A stretch of 64,000 nucleotides of DNA from Arenibacter sp. ARW7G5Y1 (lineage in GTDB: Bacteria; Bacteroidota; Bacteroidia; Flavobacteriales; Flavobacteriaceae). The position numbers and the translations under genes are program-made. The notes under the pieces are model-generated. The model did no database searches and was not told the origin of the DNA. It worked only from the letters and a program-made list of their open reading frames with translations. Position 1 is the stretch's first letter. Each line of letters begins with the position of its first letter. The stretch spans positions 1 to 64,000 of the forward strand of contig NZ_QJJZ01000008.1 in NCBI RefSeq assembly GCF_003201775.1, written 5' to 3'. Of the stretch, positions 61,058 through 64,000 are shown piece by piece.

Positions 61058-64000
61058 ATGAACACATATTTAAAAAATAAAGTACAGGGGATTGGGCAGA
61101 TATGCTGGATTTTAATGGTGTTGTGCACGACTTCTGTAATGGCTCAATCTGTTCAGCATACAGTTTCGGGCAATATAACGTCCTCTGAAGATGGAATGCC
61201 TTTGCCAGGGGTCAGTATCGTATTAAAAGGGACTATCCAAGGGGTGTCATCCGATTTTGACGGCAACTACAGTATCAATGTGCCCAACGGTAATGGTACG
61301 CTTGTTTATTCCTATTTAGGTTTTGAAACTCAGGAAGTAGCTGTTAATGGAAGGACTACGGTGAGTATCTCCCTAGAACCTGGCGCGCAAGCCTTGGATG
61401 AGGTAGTGGTAACTGCCTTAGGTATCAAAAGGGAGGACAAGTCTTTAGGGTATTCCGTTGAAAATGTAGCCGGGGAGGAATTGACCAGGGTTGCCCAAGA
61501 GAACGTATTGAATTCCCTATCCGGTAAGGTAGCCGGGGTTACCCTGAACTCTACCGGAGGTACGGGTTCTTCGGTAAGTATGGTTATTAGGGGGGCAATC
61601 TCCTTAAGTTCGGACAACCAGCCATTATTCGTGATAGATGGGGTGCCCATTGCCAACTCGGTAAATAACGTGGGTGGATTCGGTAACGATAACCGTGTGG
61701 ATTATGGTAATGCCATCTCGGATTTGGATCCCAATAGTATTGAGAATGTCAGTATTTTGAAGGGTCCTAGTGCAGCAGCCTTGTATGGTTCTAGAGCTGG
61801 TAATGGAGTGGTATTGATCACGACCAAAAAAGCCAACGAAAAAGAAAAGATGAAAGTGAATTTCACGTCCAATACCGTCTTTGATGTTCCTTATAAATAT
61901 TTGGAGCAACAGACACGATTTGCCTCAGGGTATTTTTCCTTTTCCCCAGAATCTCAGGGTGGAAGTTATATAATGCCGGCAATAGCGCTTTCTGGAGGTA
62001 ACTCGGGCCCGGAATTGGATAAGGGGTATTTTGCGGTGCAATGGAATGCACCTTTGGATGCCAATGGAGTTCCTATTCCTACAGAATTAAAATCTTATCC
62101 CAATAATATTAAGAATTTTGTTCAGACAGGAATTACTACCACCAATAGCTTAACGGTAACCAATAGTACAAAAGCGTTGAATTATAGATTGGGGGTGACC
62201 AATATGGAAAATACAGGCTTGGTACCGAACTCTGATGTAAACAGAAATAGTTTTTCATTGTCCGCTACATCCAATCTAAACGATAAATTGGAGATAAGTA
62301 CCAATGTTAACGTAGTTCATAGTTTTGCCGATAATAGGCCGGCTTCCAACAGGGGAGCAAATCCTTTACAATGGGCTTATGCCATGCCAGCTAATATTGA
62401 TATAAGGAGCATTAAGGATTACGATTTGCCCGGTACCGAAGTGTTGAGCCTTTCCAATGACTATAACAATCCATATTTCTTGGCCAACGAGGTAAATAAT
62501 AGTTATTCAAGATACAGGGTATTTGGAAATATGGCCTTGGATTGGAAATTATCGCCTTCCTTCAATATAAGGACCAGCTATAATTTGAACAGTTATAATC
62601 AGACTCAGGAAACTAAAATGTCTCCAGGATACAGCGGGGAGACCAATAATGGTACTTACGGTATTTCCAAGACCGATGGAGTGGAGACAAATGTGGATCT
62701 TTTGGCCACTTTTACCAAGGAATTTGGAGATTTTGATATGACAATTTCTGGAGGTGGCAACCTAATGTATCAAAAAAGTTCTGGTATTAGCAATTCTGCT
62801 GCCTCAAAGGTGGGGCTTATTGTACCTGACCTATTTACAATTAGCAACATTGCCCCAACTTCTTTGGTATATTCCAGTTATATGAGTGAACGAGGAATTA
62901 ACAGTGTGTACGCTTTGGGTAATTTTGGATTTAAGGATATGTTGTATTTGGATGTTACCGCAAGGAACGATTGGTCCAGTACGCTTCCAGTGGACAACCG
63001 CTCCTATTTTTATCCCTCTGCATCCCTTAGCTTTTTGTTGAGCGAAGTGGTGGATATCCCCAAAGTTGATCTTTTTAAACTAAGAGGTGGTTGGGCCAGA
63101 GTAGGTAATGATACGGATCCTTATCAATTGGGGTCCTATTACCTCAATGGTGGGCAATGGGACAATGCGGTTCTTTATACTGCTGAGGGAGGGTTAAATA
63201 CTCCCAATTTGCTTCCTGAAGAGGCCACTTCTAAGGAATTTGGAGTGGATTTGACCATGTTTAATAATAGATTCCGATTTGAAGGAACTTATTACACCGT
63301 GGAAAACAGAAATCAAATTGTTCCCAATGTGCCAATCCCAGGATCTTCGGGCTATGGTAGTGTGAGTATAAATGCTGGGGTTTTGGAAAGTAAGGGCTAC
63401 GAACTTTCCTTAGGAATTACTCCTATAAGGACAGATAACTTTAATTGGGATTTAAATTTCAACTTTACTACCAATGAATCAAAAATTTTGAATCTTTCAG
63501 AAGGTGTACCTTATATAGAATTCTGGAGCGAGAACAAAAGTGTATCCAGAGGTTATGTAGCCAATCCGGCCACGGGTGAGGATGGTTTGGTCGGAAATTT
63601 ATATTCTCCCAAGATCCAAAGGGTGACCGATCCCAATTCACCATATTTTGGATATCCAATGTTGGGTGAAGGTGAGGATGCTGAATGGTTGGCCGAAGAG
63701 GAAAGGGTGAAGGTAGGAAACTATAATCCTGATTTTGTAATGGGACTACAGTCCAGTTTTTCCTATAAGAACTTGACCTTGAATATGACTTTCGACTGGC
63801 GGTCTGGTGGCCAGTACATGTCACAAACCTCAAGATATATGACAGAGGATGGCTATAGTCAACAGTTGTTGGATAACTTGATCGATCCTGGAATTAATCA
63901 GACCGGTCCTGAGTTGAAACAATGGGTATTGGATAATGCCGATCTTTTAATCTATGGCGAAAACTTTATCTCTATTGGAGGTCCTCCGGGCAATGGAGGT
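61058..64000 (+). CDS. SusC/RagA-type TonB-linked outer-membrane receptor, partial
   Basis: The frame from ATG 61058 is open for 981 codons to the window edge, so the C-terminus is missing. After a signal ending SVMAQS comes a carboxypeptidase-regulatory-like domain (GNITSSEDGMPLPGVSIVLKG) and the TonB-box/plug region with LDEVVVTALGIKRED. PLFVIDGVPIANS and GPSAAALYGSRAGNGVVLITTKKA follow, then the start of the beta barrel. SusC proteins import oligosaccharides or peptides together with a SusD lipoprotein, expected just outside the window. This receptor defines the right-hand region as a utilisation locus. Confidence 0.93.
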   Translation, partial: MNTYLKNKVQGIGQICWILMVLCTTSVMAQSVQHTVSGNITSSEDGMPLPGVSIVLKGTIQGVSSDFDGNYSINVPNGNGTLVYSYLGFETQEVAVNGRTTVSISLEPGAQALDEVVVTALGIKREDKSLGYSVENVAGEELTRVAQENVLNSLSGKVAGVTLNSTGGTGSSVSMVIRGAISLSSDNQPLFVIDGVPIANSVNNVGGFGNDNRVDYGNAISDLDPNSIENVSILKGPSAAALYGSRAGNGVVLITTKKANEKEKMKVNFTSNTVFDVPYKYLEQQTRFASGYFSFSPESQGGSYIMPAIALSGGNSGPELDKGYFAVQWNAPLDANGVPIPTELKSYPNNIKNFVQTGITTTNSLTVTNSTKALNYRLGVTNMENTGLVPNSDVNRNSFSLSATSNLNDKLEISTNVNVVHSFADNRPASNRGANPLQWAYAMPANIDIRSIKDYDLPGTEVLSLSNDYNNPYFLANEVNNSYSRYRVFGNMALDWKLSPSFNIRTSYNLNSYNQTQETKMSPGYSGETNNGTYGISKTDGVETNVDLLATFTKEFGDFDMTISGGGNLMYQKSSGISNSAASKVGLIVPDLFTISNIAPTSLVYSSYMSERGINSVYALGNFGFKDMLYLDVTARNDWSSTLPVDNRSYFYPSASLSFLLSEVVDIPKVDLFKLRGGWARVGNDTDPYQLGSYYLNGGQWDNAVLYTAEGGLNTPNLLPEEATSKEFGVDLTMFNNRFRFEGTYYTVENRNQIVPNVPIPGSSGYGSVSINAGVLESKGYELSLGITPIRTDNFNWDLNFNFTTNESKILNLSEGVPYIEFWSENKSVSRGYVANPATGEDGLVGNLYSPKIQRVTDPNSPYFGYPMLGEGEDAEWLAEEERVKVGNYNPDFVMGLQSSFSYKNLTLNMTFDWRSGGQYMSQTSRYMTEDGYSQQLLDNLIDPGINQTGPELKQWVLDNADLLIYGENFISIGGPPGNGG

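Overview
The window reads as chromosomal DNA of a marine Bacteroidota, most likely a member of the Flavobacteriaceae. The supporting signs are the gene families (NagB/PIG-L fusion, DUF1080 lipoprotein, SusC-type receptor, TamB, TsaD, RsmE), many lipoproteins with a short lipobox, AT-rich intergenic DNA, and several promoters resembling the TTG / TANNTTTG form of this phylum. I found no rRNA, tRNA, CRISPR array or phage genes. Species assignment is not possible by eye.

Layout. (1) 117-5330: amino-sugar and hexuronate catabolism, with NagB/PIG-L, mannonate dehydratase, and a KDG kinase-KDPG aldolase operon. (2) 5605-8536: a secreted alpha/beta hydrolase and a YyaL-like thioredoxin-domain protein. 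(3) 8754-14751: a duplicated two-gene unit. Each copy has a GMC oxidoreductase with a ferredoxin-like cysteine cluster and a Tat-type lipoprotein 'gluconate dehydrogenase subunit 3'. The first copy also carries an exported TIM-barrel isomerase/epimerase. Both copies share a conserved upstream block. (4) 14907-17332: a VanX-type dipeptidase and a frameshifted, relatively GC-rich insertion sequence. (5) 17461-27137: housekeeping genes on the minus strand (rRNA/tRNA modification, AI-2E-type permease) followed by a large tamB on the plus strand. (6) 27331-30651: pfkA-gapA, a BadF-type sugar kinase, RidA. (7) 30677-44967: mixed genes, including a metzincin-like lipoprotein, NamZ-type muramidase, LolE-like permease, Crp/Fnr regulator, di-haem peroxidase, DUF1080 lipoprotein, SulP transporter, a beta-lactamase-fold/rhodanese sulfur protein and a DnaQ/GIY-YIG fusion.

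(8) 45072-64000 looks like a polysaccharide/glycoconjugate utilisation locus. An eight-gene leftward operon encodes a BASS transporter, a small membrane protein, two esterase-like hydrolases, a GH92 alpha-mannosidase, a sialidase-fold beta-propeller and two ceramidase-like proteins. A second four-gene leftward operon encodes a third ceramidase-like protein, a PqaA-like protein, an alpha/beta hydrolase and a YdjC-type deacetylase. Diverging from it on the plus strand are a PKD-domain lipoprotein and a SusC-type receptor that runs off the right edge.

The most attractive hypotheses are a periplasmic glycoside 3-oxidation (3-keto-sugar) system built from the duplicated GMC pair, the exported isomerase and perhaps the DUF1080 protein, and a locus with three divergent ceramidase-fold enzymes of unknown substrate beside GH92.
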